Source: Pseudomonadota bacterium (GTDB lineage Bacteria > Myxococcota_A > Polyangia > Polyangiales > Polyangiaceae). From it: a stretch of DNA of 7,280 nt. The position numbers and the translations under genes were made by a program. Numbering within the stretch: the first letter of the stretch is position 1; each line of letters begins with the position of its first letter. The notes beneath the pieces are model-generated. The model did no database searches, was not told the origin of the DNA, and worked only from the letters and a program-made list of their open reading frames with translations. The DNA is taken from contig JAEYOT010000129.1 of NCBI GenBank assembly GCA_023411445.1, positions 1 to 7,280 on the forward strand. Direction: 5' to 3'. Shown here piece by piece: positions 1-6,023 of the stretch.

Positions 1-141
1 CTCCAGGCGCTCACGCCGCAGCGCTGCCGCGAAACCTTCGGCCTGGCGTGCCCGCCCGACGCGGCGCAGGCAGCCCGGGCCTGCCGCAACCTGCCACGCC
101 TCAGCGGAGCTCGCGATGGTCGCATCACGAAGCTGCGTTGA
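1..141 (+). CDS. C-terminal fragment of an unidentified protein (5' end outside window)
   Basis: Reading frame 1 is open from the left edge to a TGA at 139-141 and gives 46 residues. Third codon positions are almost all G or C until the last dozen codons, as expected for real coding sequence in this genome. The fragment has three cysteines in a short span (RCRETFGLAC, then ARAC) and ends in a basic tail, RITKLR. I do not recognise the family. Its last 26 nt overlap the start of the next gene, which suggests the two are co-transcribed and translationally coupled. The cysteine spacing could reflect disulfides in an exported protein, but this is a guess from very little sequence. Confidence 0.6.
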   Translation, partial: LQALTPQRCRETFGLACPPDAAQAARACRNLPRLSGARDGRITKLR

Positions 142-1534
142 TGGGGCGCGGTCTCTCGCCTGCGTCGCGCTCGTCGGGCTGCTGTGGCCGGCGTCGGCTG
201 TGGCCGCCGGCACGCAGACGCAGCTGGCGGCGCTGCTTCAGGCCCCGCTCGCGGGCGCCGAGCGCGGGCAAACCATCGAGCCAGCGGCGAGCAGGCGCTC
301 CGGTGACGAGAGCGCGCTTCGCATCGTTTCCGAGCTCGAGGAGCCAGGAACCTTGCCCGGGCTTCGCGCCCACGCGCGGCTCGGGCTGGAGCTTCCGCTC
401 GAACAGCTAACGCACGCCGCGCTCGGCTTGCGCGACCTGAGCAGTCATGTGGGCGTCGCGTGGGCGGGGGAGGGCGCGACGCTCACCCTGCGCAGTTTCC
501 CGTTCGATACGGACTACCTCCGGCTCGGGCAGCTCCGCTGGCTCAGCTGGGGCGGAACGGACACGGCGCGGGGCGAGTCGATCTTCGTCGATCAAGAGGG
601 AGGCGCGCCGGGCGTCGAGCTGTCGCTCGAGCTGCCGGCGGTGCGGTTGTTCGCTGCCTGCAAGTGGACGAGCCAGGCGCAGCAGGCGCGTCGCGTCGGC
701 GGGCTGTTTGGTGGCACGTTCAAGCCGCGAGCATGGCTGCGGCTCGACGCTGGTTTCGGCTACTTCGAGCGCGCACCCGCCGCGGTCGGGTTGCCGGCGA
801 GCTTCGCGGAGGGGGCGTCGCTACGGCTGGTGGTTGGCGGCGCCGCGCTCGAGCCAGACCTGGCAGCGGAGCCGTTCCGCCCGCCTAGCTTGCGCAGCGA
901 AATGGAAGCGTTCCAGGAGCCGGCGTCGCGAGGGGCGTCGCTGGCGCTCGAAGTGGTCACGGTGGCCCAACGAGTCCGGCGCGCCGGCGACGTCGCACGC
1001 TTCGAGGTCGTCCCGGCGCCTGGAGCCGCGCTGTACGGCTCGGCGCGGGGCGCCATCGTGGCGGCGCACGCGGCTGTGGGCTGGCGCAGCGCCGAGCTGC
1101 TCCTGCTCGGCTCGCACGGCTTGATCGCGGGCGAGGGCCTACCGCGGGGCGCCAGCTTCGGAGAACTCTCGAGCTGGCTCGGGCTGAGCGCGGAGCTTTT
1201 GCCGCTCAGCCTGACTCCCAGCCTGCAAGTGGCGGCACAGCTGCCGGCGGCGCTGCAACTGCCGAGCAGCGTGCCCGGCGCTGCGCAAACGCTGCTCGTG
1301 CGCAGCGGCGCGCAAGTGGAGGCGCTGCCGCTCGGCGCGGGGCGCCTGCCGGTCATCAACGTGCGCGCCGGGGCTCGGTTCGCGGCGTCCCGTTCGGTAT
1401 CGCTTTCGCTGTTCTTGGACTACGAGCACGACAGCAATCGGGTCGGCTGGCGCTCGACAGCGGTCGGTCCAGCGCGGTCTTTCGTCGAGCCTGACGGCGT
1501 GACCCTGACGGCGGCGTCGTGGGCGCGCTTCTGA
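116..1534 (+). CDS. Exported, probable outer-membrane beta-barrel (porin-like) protein, 472 aa
   Basis: The ATG at 116 has a GGAG Shine-Dalgarno at 106-109, six bases upstream. The N-terminus is a typical signal peptide: Arg residues at 5 and 12, a hydrophobic core at about 13-24 (LACVALVGLLW), and an AVA-AG cleavage site at about 30/31. The mature part has no further membrane helix. It shows many alternating hydrophobic/polar stretches of 8-12 residues, such as ARLGLELPL, ATLTLRSF, WLRLDAGFGYF and SVSLSLFLDYEHD, and ends in WARF. A terminal Phe is common for proteins folded by the BAM machinery. Strand content, exported location and C-terminus therefore suggest an outer-membrane barrel. No family-specific motif was recognised, so the substrate is unknown. 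It starts inside the upstream gene and ends 83 nt before a PstS-like gene, so an anion or phosphate role is possible but only suggested by position. A secreted beta-rich protein is the alternative. Confidence 0.65.
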   Translation: MVASRSCVDGARSLACVALVGLLWPASAVAAGTQTQLAALLQAPLAGAERGQTIEPAASRRSGDESALRIVSELEEPGTLPGLRAHARLGLELPLEQLTHAALGLRDLSSHVGVAWAGEGATLTLRSFPFDTDYLRLGQLRWLSWGGTDTARGESIFVDQEGGAPGVELSLELPAVRLFAACKWTSQAQQARRVGGLFGGTFKPRAWLRLDAGFGYFERAPAAVGLPASFAEGASLRLVVGGAALEPDLAAEPFRPPSLRSEMEAFQEPASRGASLALEVVTVAQRVRRAGDVARFEVVPAPGAALYGSARGAIVAAHAAVGWRSAELLLLGSHGLIAGEGLPRGASFGELSSWLGLSAELLPLSLTPSLQVAAQLPAALQLPSSVPGAAQTLLVRSGAQVEALPLGAGRLPVINVRAGARFAASRSVSLSLFLDYEHDSNRVGWRSTAVGPARSFVEPDGVTLTAASWARF

Positions 1535-1580
1535 AGAGACCACGACAGCGACGCAAAACTGGGCCAATGACGGCTTCGCC

Positions 1581-1609
1581 TTAAGAACGTCGCGAAAGTC
1601 TCGTATCAT
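1581..1609 (+). promoter_or_regulatory. Candidate sigma70-type promoter for the PstS-like gene
   Basis: TTAAGA at 1581-1586 (4 of 6 to TTGACA) and TATCAT at 1604-1609 (5 of 6 to TATAAT) are separated by exactly 17 nt. A start site about seven bases past the -10 would fall at 1616-1617, next to the GTG at 1618. The resulting mRNA would have essentially no leader. No good Shine-Dalgarno precedes the GTG, which agrees with this. It is a sequence match only. Confidence 0.45.
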
Positions 1610-1617
1610 GGGCTGAC

Positions 1618-2130
1618 GTGCGTCTTTCGGCTCTGACCCGGGGTCTTCCGCTACCCACGGTGCTCGGCACCGTGCTCATCGCGCTGGTGACGCTCGCTCC
1701 CCGGCAGCTGAGCGCCGGAAGCGACGTGACCCTCGCCCTGATCGTGGCGCCGAGCAGCAAGTTGACGACCCTCTCGCTCGCGGACGTGCGGCGCGCGTTT
1801 CGGAGCGAGCGCGTGACTGACCCGGAGGGCAACCGTCTGATCGCGCTCAACCATCCGCCGAAGACGGACGACCGCGTCGGCTTTGACCGCGTCGTGATGG
1901 GGATGGATCCGAACGCCGTGGGGCGCTTCTGGATCGAGCGCAAGCTCCGCGGCGGTAGCGGCCCGCCCCGGACCGTGGAGAGCCTGTCTACGCTGCGACG
2001 CGTCGTACAGAAGCTCCCCGGCGCCATCGGCTACTTGCGCCCGGGGCAGCTCACGAACGAGGTCCGGGTGCTGCGCGTGGACGGGAAACTCCCGGAAGAT
2101 CCGGAATATCCGTTGCGGTTGCGCCCCTGA
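1618..2130 (+). CDS. Small exported PstS-like (phosphate-binding-protein-like domain) protein, 170 aa
   Basis: The frame has a stop at 1582-1584, and GTG 1618 is the first plausible start after it. ATG 1608 is in another frame and stops after two codons. The N-terminus is a signal peptide: Arg 2 and 8, a hydrophobic core at about 15-27, and likely cleavage after LSA at 33. The mature part follows the short PstS-like family: a beta strand (LALIVAPSSKLTTLSL), then ADVRRAFRSE, a line resembling RLIALNHPP, FDRVVMGMDPNAVGRFWIERKLRGG, and the closing motif LPGAIGYLRPGQ at about 133-144. Family members usually resemble one lobe of the periplasmic phosphate-binding protein and are about 140-180 residues, much shorter than true PstS. 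They often lie near porin-like or signalling genes rather than with pstCAB. No ABC transporter permease or ATPase is present here. Ligand binding is not demonstrated, so a sensing or scaffold role in the periplasm is as likely as transport. Confidence 0.78.
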   Translation: MRLSALTRGLPLPTVLGTVLIALVTLAPRQLSAGSDVTLALIVAPSSKLTTLSLADVRRAFRSERVTDPEGNRLIALNHPPKTDDRVGFDRVVMGMDPNAVGRFWIERKLRGGSGPPRTVESLSTLRRVVQKLPGAIGYLRPGQLTNEVRVLRVDGKLPEDPEYPLRLRP

Positions 2131-2152
2131 ACGGACGAAGTCCTGTCCCGGG

Positions 2153-2180
2153 TTGACCGGCCGGCGACCGTGCGTATACT
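2153..2180 (+). promoter_or_regulatory. Strong sigma70-type promoter for rpsO
   Basis: TTGACC at 2153-2158 and TATACT at 2175-2180 each match consensus at 5 of 6 positions and are separated by 16 nt. Transcription should begin near 2187, giving a leader of about 27 nt that contains two purine-rich ribosome-binding stretches (AAAAGGAA at 2191-2198 and AAAGGAAG at 2203-2210). The second is well placed for the ATG at 2214. High expression fits a ribosomal protein gene. Confidence 0.75.
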
Positions 2181-2213
2181 CGCGCGCTCTAAAAGGAATT
2201 CGAAAGGAAGCAC

Positions 2214-2483
2214 ATGCCCCTCGCGCCTGAGGCCAAGACGTCCACGATCACCAAGTTCCGCACGCACGAGACCGACACGGGGTCGCCGGAAGTGCAGATC
2301 GCCCTCCTCAGCCAGCGCATCGAGTACCTGACGGAGCACTTCAAGGTGCACAAGAAGGATCACCACTCGCGCCGTGGCTTGTTGAAGCTCGTGGGACAGC
2401 GTCGCCGCCTGCTGGATTACCTGAAGCGCTCCAACGTCGAGCGCTACCGCAAGGTCGTGAGCGCGCTCAGCCTGCGCAAGTAA
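2214..2483 (+). CDS. rpsO: 30S ribosomal protein S15
   Basis: This 89-residue protein is the normal length and sequence type of S15, a primary 16S rRNA-binding protein that organises the central domain of the small subunit and helps form an intersubunit bridge. Diagnostic segments are [20 protein letters not shown] (18-37) and [20 protein letters not shown] (46-65, which includes the conserved DHHSRRGLL). They are followed by [13 protein letters not shown]. The ATG at 2214 has AAAGGAAG just upstream. It has its own promoter and is followed, in the same orientation, by pnp 170 nt away, the widespread rpsO-pnp order. The protein looks intact with no unusual features. Confidence 0.98.
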   Translation: MPLAPEAKTSTITKFRTHETDTGSPEVQIALLSQRIEYLTEHFKVHKKDHHSRRGLLKLVGQRRRLLDYLKRSNVERYRKVVSALSLRK

Positions 2484-2545
2484 CGCGCAGCCGCAGAAGC
2501 TCACACTCTTCACCCGGGCGCGGGCTGGCCCACTTTCATCTTCGC

Positions 2546-2578
2546 TTCGTGGAGCGCTGCGCCGTAGCGCTCCACGAA
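2546..2578 (+). promoter_or_regulatory. 13-bp perfect hairpin in the rpsO-pnp spacer (candidate RNase III / PNPase autoregulatory site)
   Basis: The arms at 2546-2558 (TTCGTGGAGCGCT) and 2566-2578 are exact reverse complements and enclose a 7-nt loop, within which one G-U and one C-G pair could add further stacking. No T-run follows, so it is not a typical intrinsic terminator. It lies 63 nt after the rpsO stop and 75 nt before the pnp start. In E. coli, the pnp leader forms a duplex that RNase III cuts and PNPase then uses to repress its own mRNA. The position here suggests the same role, or a processing/stability element separating the two transcripts. The function is inferred. Confidence 0.7.
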
Positions 2579-2593
2579 TCGAGGCTGAAGGAG

Positions 2594-2650
2594 GCTCCCG
2601 TTCCCGGCGTTTCGTCGCACGACAGCGACTAATCCCGATTTGGAGGGAGC
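2594..2650 (+). promoter_or_regulatory. Possible Shine-Dalgarno-sequestering helix in the pnp leader
   Basis: GCTCCC at 2594-2599 is the exact reverse complement of GGGAGC at 2645-2650, which is part of the pnp Shine-Dalgarno region (GGAGGGAG, 2642-2649). Pairing would hide the ribosome-binding site. A second small hairpin (GTCGC 2614-2618 with GCGAC 2625-2629) sits in the loop between. Six pairs across a 45-nt loop is modest evidence. Confidence 0.3.
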
Positions 2651-2653
2651 AAA

Positions 2654-4891
2654 ATGTTCGTACGTGAATCCGTGATGGTTGGTGGGCGCCAGCTCACCTT
2701 GGAAACTGGTCGCCTCGCCAAGCTGGCGCACGGCGCCGTGCTGGCGACCTACGGCGAGAGCATGGTGCTGGTCACCGCGGTCTCGACCGAGGAGCGCCCA
2801 GGGCTGGACTTCTTCCCGCTCACCTGTGAGTACGTGGAAAAGACCTACGCCGCCGGCAAGATCCCCGGCGGCTTTTTTAAGCGTGAAGGTCGCCTGCGCG
2901 ACTACGAGGTGCTGGCCTCGCGCTTGATGGATCGCCCGCTGCGTCCCTTGTTCCCCGAGGGGTACAAGAAGGACACGCAGGTCATCGCGACCATCCTCTC
3001 CTCCGACAAGGAGAACCCGACGGACGTGCTGGCCATGTCGACGGCGTCGGCGGCCCTGCACATCTCGGACATCCCCTGGGGTGGGCCGATCGCCGGTATG
3101 CGCGTCGCGCGCGTGGACGGCGAGCTGGTAGCGCTGCCCACGTTCGACCAGTCCGCGAAGGCGGACATCGACTTGATCGTCGCCTGTACCAAGGACGCGA
3201 TCGTGATGGTCGAAGGCGGCGCGGACGAGGCGAGCGAGACGGAGATCATCGACGCGCTCTACTTCGCCTTCAACGAGGCGCAGAAGATCATCGGCTTGAT
3301 CGAGAAGCTGCGCGCCGCGGTGGGCAAGCCCAAGCGCGAGTTCGCGGTGCCGAAGCTGGATCCGACGATCGCGGCGCAGGTGGCGAAGCTGGCCGACGAG
3401 AAGCTGAAGGTGGCGTGCGTCATCAAGGAGAAGAAGGCCCGCTACGAGGCCTACAGCGCGATCAAGAAAGAGGTCGTCGCTGCGCTCACCGCCGAGATGG
3501 GCGCCGAGGTGTTCGCCACCGTCGAGAAGCTGGTCAAGGAAGAGGTCGAGAACCGCAAGTACTCCGTCGTGCGCGCCATGGTGCTCGACACGCGCAAGCG
3601 CATCGACGGCCGTGACACCACCACCATTCGCCCGATTTCTTGCGAGGTTGGTCTGTTGCCGCGCGTGCACGGCTCCGCGCTGTTTCAGCGCGGTGAGACG
3701 CAAGCCATCGTCACGGCGACGCTGGGCACCGCCAGCGACGAGCAGAAGATCGACGCGCTCACCGGCGAGAGCTGGAAGCGCTTCATGCTGCACTACAACT
3801 TCCCGCCCTTCAGCACGGGCGAGACCAAGCCGATGCGAGGCCCCGGCCGGCGCGAGGTGGGTCACGGCGCGCTGGCGGAGCGCGCGGTCACGCGCCTGCT
3901 GCCCTCGCACGACGAGTTTCCGTACACCATCCGCGTGGTCAGCGAGATCCTCGAGTCCAACGGCTCCAGCTCGATGGCTAGCGTGTGCGGCGCCAGCCTC
4001 AGCTTGATGGACTGCGGCGTGCCGATCCGCAAGCCGGTGGCCGGCATCGCGATGGGTCTGATCGCCGAGGGCGGCAAGGTCGCGATCTTGAGCGACATCC
4101 TCGGTGACGAGGATCACCTCGGCGACATGGACTTCAAGGTGTGCGGTACCGACAAGGGCATCACCGCCATCCAGATGGACATCAAGATCGAGGGCCTGGA
4201 GCGCAGCCTCTTGGAGCAGGCGTTGGAGCAGGCCCGCGCCGGCCGCCTCCACATCCTCGGCCGCATGGCGGAGACGCTCACGGTCCACCGCCGTGAGATC
4301 AACCGCTGGGCGCCGCGCATCACGACCGTGAAGGTCAAGCCGGACCAGATCCGCATCATCATCGGACCGGGCGGCAAGACGATCAAGGGCATCATCGATC
4401 AGACCGGCTGCAGCGTGGACGTGAACGACGATGGCACCGTGGCGGTGGCCAGCGCAGACTCGGAAGCGGTGAAGCGCGCGATCCAGATCATTGAGGGTCT
4501 GACCGCGGAGCCCGAGGTCGGTCGCGTCTACAAGGGCACCGTTCGTCGCCTGGTGGATTTCGGCGCTTTCATCGAGATCCTGCCGAACAACGAGGCGCTC
4601 TTGCACGTGTCGGAGATCGCGCACGAGCGCGTCGAGAACCCGGCGGACGTGCTCAAGGAAGGCGACGAGATCGAGGTGAAGGTGATCAGCGTCGAGCGAG
4701 ACGGCAAGGTGCGTCTCACGCGACGTGAGCTGGTGCCGCTGCCCGAAGGCGAGGAAGGCGAGCGCGCCAAGGAGCGCATCGCTCGTGCTCGCGAGCAGGG
4801 CGGGGGACCGCCTCGCGGTGGCGGTGGTGGTCGTGACCGCGGCGGCGACCGTGGCGGTCGCGATCGCGGCCCGCGCCGCGACCGACGCTAA
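2654..4891 (+). CDS. pnp: Polynucleotide phosphorylase (polyribonucleotide nucleotidyltransferase)
   Basis: PNPase degrades RNA 3'-to-5' by phosphorolysis, releasing nucleoside diphosphates, and can run in reverse to add tails. It works as a ring-shaped trimer in the cytoplasm. The 745-residue protein has the full domain order: first RNase PH core at about 5-215, an alpha-helical linker at about 240-315, the catalytic second RNase PH core from RIDGRD (316) to about 545, a KH domain with IIIGPGGKTIK (GPGG at 571-574), and an S1 domain at about 621-693. Active-site residues are present: R399-R400 in GPGRREVGHG, the phosphate-binding serines in SNGSSS (439-440), and D487, D493 and K495 in DEDHLGDMDFK. 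Each lies one position beyond its E. coli counterpart as I recall that numbering. The ATG at 2654 is preceded by GGAGGGAG at 2642-2649. The odd feature is a Gly/Arg/Asp-rich tail (716-745), about 30 residues beyond the usual end. The stop codon overlaps that of the convergent larE gene. Confidence 0.98.
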   Translation: MFVRESVMVGGRQLTLETGRLAKLAHGAVLATYGESMVLVTAVSTEERPGLDFFPLTCEYVEKTYAAGKIPGGFFKREGRLRDYEVLASRLMDRPLRPLFPEGYKKDTQVIATILSSDKENPTDVLAMSTASAALHISDIPWGGPIAGMRVARVDGELVALPTFDQSAKADIDLIVACTKDAIVMVEGGADEASETEIIDALYFAFNEAQKIIGLIEKLRAAVGKPKREFAVPKLDPTIAAQVAKLADEKLKVACVIKEKKARYEAYSAIKKEVVAALTAEMGAEVFATVEKLVKEEVENRKYSVVRAMVLDTRKRIDGRDTTTIRPISCEVGLLPRVHGSALFQRGETQAIVTATLGTASDEQKIDALTGESWKRFMLHYNFPPFSTGETKPMRGPGRREVGHGALAERAVTRLLPSHDEFPYTIRVVSEILESNGSSSMASVCGASLSLMDCGVPIRKPVAGIAMGLIAEGGKVAILSDILGDEDHLGDMDFKVCGTDKGITAIQMDIKIEGLERSLLEQALEQARAGRLHILGRMAETLTVHRREINRWAPRITTVKVKPDQIRIIIGPGGKTIKGIIDQTGCSVDVNDDGTVAVASADSEAVKRAIQIIEGLTAEPEVGRVYKGTVRRLVDFGAFIEILPNNEALLHVSEIAHERVENPADVLKEGDEIEVKVISVERDGKVRLTRRELVPLPEGEEGERAKERIARAREQGGGPPRGGGGGRDRGGDRGGRDRGPRRDRR
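4799..4888 (+). repeat. Gly/Arg/Asp-rich low-complexity tail of PNPase
   Basis: Codons 716-745 of pnp encode a run of Gly-rich triplets and RD/RG units (for example GGRDRGGDRGGRDRG) ending in RRDRR. The DNA is correspondingly repetitive, with recurring GGCGG and GACCG elements. Such RGG-like tails are disordered and usually bind RNA or protein partners. The tail replaces the C-terminal region where other PNPases end. It is part of the reading frame, not a separate element. Confidence 0.85.
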
Positions 4892-5730
4892 ACGACGCGC
4901 AGTGACCGCCCGGCGAGCACTTCATTGTGCGAGCCGGTGCGGTACCCTGCCAAATCCAGCGTGACGTAGAGGAAGCCGTGGGTCTTGCCAGCCTTGACCA
5001 CGGCTTCTCTCGTTTCTGGCTCGAGCATCCGCGGCAGGTCCTCCAAGTCCAGCTCGATGCGCGCGATCTTGTCGTGATAGCGCACGCGGCTGCGGCGAAA
5101 GCCTAGCGCGCGCAGGTCCGCTTCGAAGTCGCCCACCTGCTTCAGTCGCTCGGGCGTCACGCTCGTGCCATAGGGGATGCGGCTCGAGAGACAAGCAGCT
5201 GCCGGCTTGTCCCAAGCGCTCACGCCGAGCTCACGCGCGAGCTCGCGCACGTCGGCCTTGTCGTAGCCGGCCTCCACGAATGGGCTGCGCACGCCGGCCA
5301 GCTTGGCTGCTTGAAGCCCCGGCCGGTAGTCGCCCAGGTCGTCGGTGTTCGTGCCGTTGACGACCACGGCCAGCTGCCACTCGACGCGCTTGCGTTCGGC
5401 GATGTCGTAGAGCTCGCTCTTGCAGTGAAAGCAGCGATCAGGGCCGTTGCTCACGTAGCCTTCGCGAGCGAGCTCGGAGCTTTCCACCAGCCGGTGCTCG
5501 GCGCCCATTTCGCGGGCGAGCCGCACGGCATCTTCGCGTTCGGCGTCCGGCAAGCTGGGGCTGACGGCCGTCATCCCGATGGCCCTAGGGCCGAGCGCGC
5601 GGTGCGCGGCGGCCAGCAGCGTCGCGCTGTCGATACCGCCGGAGTAACAAACGAGGAGGGAACCGGCGTCCCGGAGCAGGGCCAGCAGGCGCTCGAGCTT
5701 GGTGGACGAGGTCGAGCTCGCGGCAGTCAC
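4888..5730 (-). CDS. larE: LarE-type ATP-dependent sulfur transferase (nickel-pincer cofactor biosynthesis)
   Basis: LarE adds sulfur to pyridinium-3,5-biscarboxylic acid mononucleotide after adenylating it, a step in making the nickel-pincer nucleotide cofactor of lactate racemase and related enzymes. From the GTG at 5730 the product is 280 residues, close to the family length. It has an ATP-pyrophosphatase loop, CYSGGIDSATLL (SGGIDS at 30-35), the segment VNGTNTDDLGDYRPG (about 124-138), and the conserved DKPAAACLSSRIPYGT (about 174-189). The cysteine there, C180, matches the sacrificial cysteine of Lactobacillus LarE (C176 as I recall). RCFHCK supplies two more, C100 and C103. A longer frame opens at TTG 5847, but the extra 39 residues are Ala/Arg-rich, unlike the family, and cover a palindrome, so I prefer GTG 5730 despite its weak ribosome-binding site. 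No larA, larB or larC lies in the window. The gene converges on pnp with overlapping stops. Confidence 0.9.
   Translation of the reverse strand: MTAASSTSSTKLERLLALLRDAGSLLVCYSGGIDSATLLAAAHRALGPRAIGMTAVSPSLPDAEREDAVRLAREMGAEHRLVESSELAREGYVSNGPDRCFHCKSELYDIAERKRVEWQLAVVVNGTNTDDLGDYRPGLQAAKLAGVRSPFVEAGYDKADVRELARELGVSAWDKPAAACLSSRIPYGTSVTPERLKQVGDFEADLRALGFRRSRVRYHDKIARIELDLEDLPRMLEPETREAVVKAGKTHGFLYVTLDLAGYRTGSHNEVLAGRSLRVV
4910..4937 (+). promoter_or_regulatory. Imperfect hairpin just after the pnp stop
   Basis: Five pairs (4910-4914 with 4933-4937) and four pairs (4917-4920 with 4927-4930) flank opposed GA/GA dinucleotides, which can form stable tandem sheared G-A pairs. The loop is TTCATT. 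It begins 18 nt after the pnp stop and lies inside the 3' end of larE on the other strand. No T-run follows, so it may protect the pnp mRNA end rather than act as an intrinsic terminator. Confidence 0.3.
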
Positions 5731-5766
5731 GACAGAGCCATAGCACGGGATTTGGGGTCTCGGGCC

Positions 5767-5802
5767 CGCAAGGCTGCGGGCGCGTGACGCGCGAGCCTTG
5801 CG
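5767..5802. promoter_or_regulatory. 36-nt stem-loop palindrome upstream of larE
   Basis: CGCAAGGCT at 5767-5775 and AGCCTTGCG at 5794-5802 form nine perfect pairs. Inside them GCGCG (5780-5784) and CGCGC (5788-5792) give five more, around a TGA loop. An alternative fold pairs CCCGCA (5765-5770) with TGCGGG (5775-5780). No T-run follows on either strand. It lies 37-72 nt upstream of the larE start, so it could be a leader structure, a protein-binding palindrome, or a competing-hairpin switch. The function is unknown. Confidence 0.55.
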
Positions 5803-5951
5803 AGCGAGAAACGCGAGGGCATTGGCCCCCGTCTCACCTCGAGCCAACGCGGATGTGTGGCCGAAACTCTACCGAAAGGGTTGTTCTGAGATGATGGCGA
5901 GCGTGAGCAGAACTTCGGACTAGGCAGAATTCGACGCGAGCGGTTTTTCGC

Positions 5952-5980
5952 TTCACACTGCCCGGCCTCCGCAGTACATA
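5952..5980 (+). promoter_or_regulatory. Weak promoter candidate for the small gene and GT26 pair
   Basis: TTCACA at 5952-5957 (5 of 6 to the -35 consensus) and TACATA at 5975-5980 (3 of 6 to the -10) are 17 nt apart. They sit at the end of the relatively AT-rich part of the intergenic region, about 45 nt before the next ATG. The -10 match is poor, so this is only a candidate. The gene orientations require some promoter in 5731-6023. Confidence 0.25.
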
Positions 5981-6023
5981 CGGCCCTGGCGCACTGCACA
6001 CAGAGATAGGAGAGCAGAGCTCA

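Noticed and set aside
48..410. 120-codon plus-strand frame overlapping the barrel gene start
   Set aside because: It is out of frame with the signal-peptide-bearing gene at 116, rich in Arg, Ser and Pro, and has no supporting motif.
760..1609. Minus-strand open frames opposite the barrel gene (760-1359 and 1139-1609)
   Set aside because: Compositionally biased shadows without ribosome-binding sites or recognisable domains. The opposite strand has the better coding signal.
2546..2578. Reading the rpsO-pnp hairpin as an intrinsic terminator
   Set aside because: No T-run follows the stem, and pnp lacks an obvious promoter of its own, so read-through or processing fits better.
1540..2629. An 11-nt word, ACGACAGCGAC, present upstream of the PstS-like gene and again in the pnp leader
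   Set aside because: Two copies of a GC-rich word in 7 kb, with no shared spacing to a promoter or start, may be chance. I have no evidence for a regulator site.
2510..4624. A 704-codon open frame on the minus strand opposite pnp
   Set aside because: It is an antisense shadow of a highly conserved pnp frame in GC-rich DNA. Its product is a low-complexity mix of His, Asp, Arg, Leu and Ala with no recognisable domain.
5731..5847. 39-residue N-terminal extension of LarE from TTG 5847
   Set aside because: The extension is Ala/Arg-rich, not typical of LarE, and covers the palindrome at 5767-5802. GTG 5730 gives the expected length.
5883..5913. GTTCTG (5883-5888) and CAGAAC (5908-5913) as an operator-like inverted repeat
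   Set aside because: Six-base arms across a 19-nt gap are weak, and no regulator gene or promoter is clearly associated.
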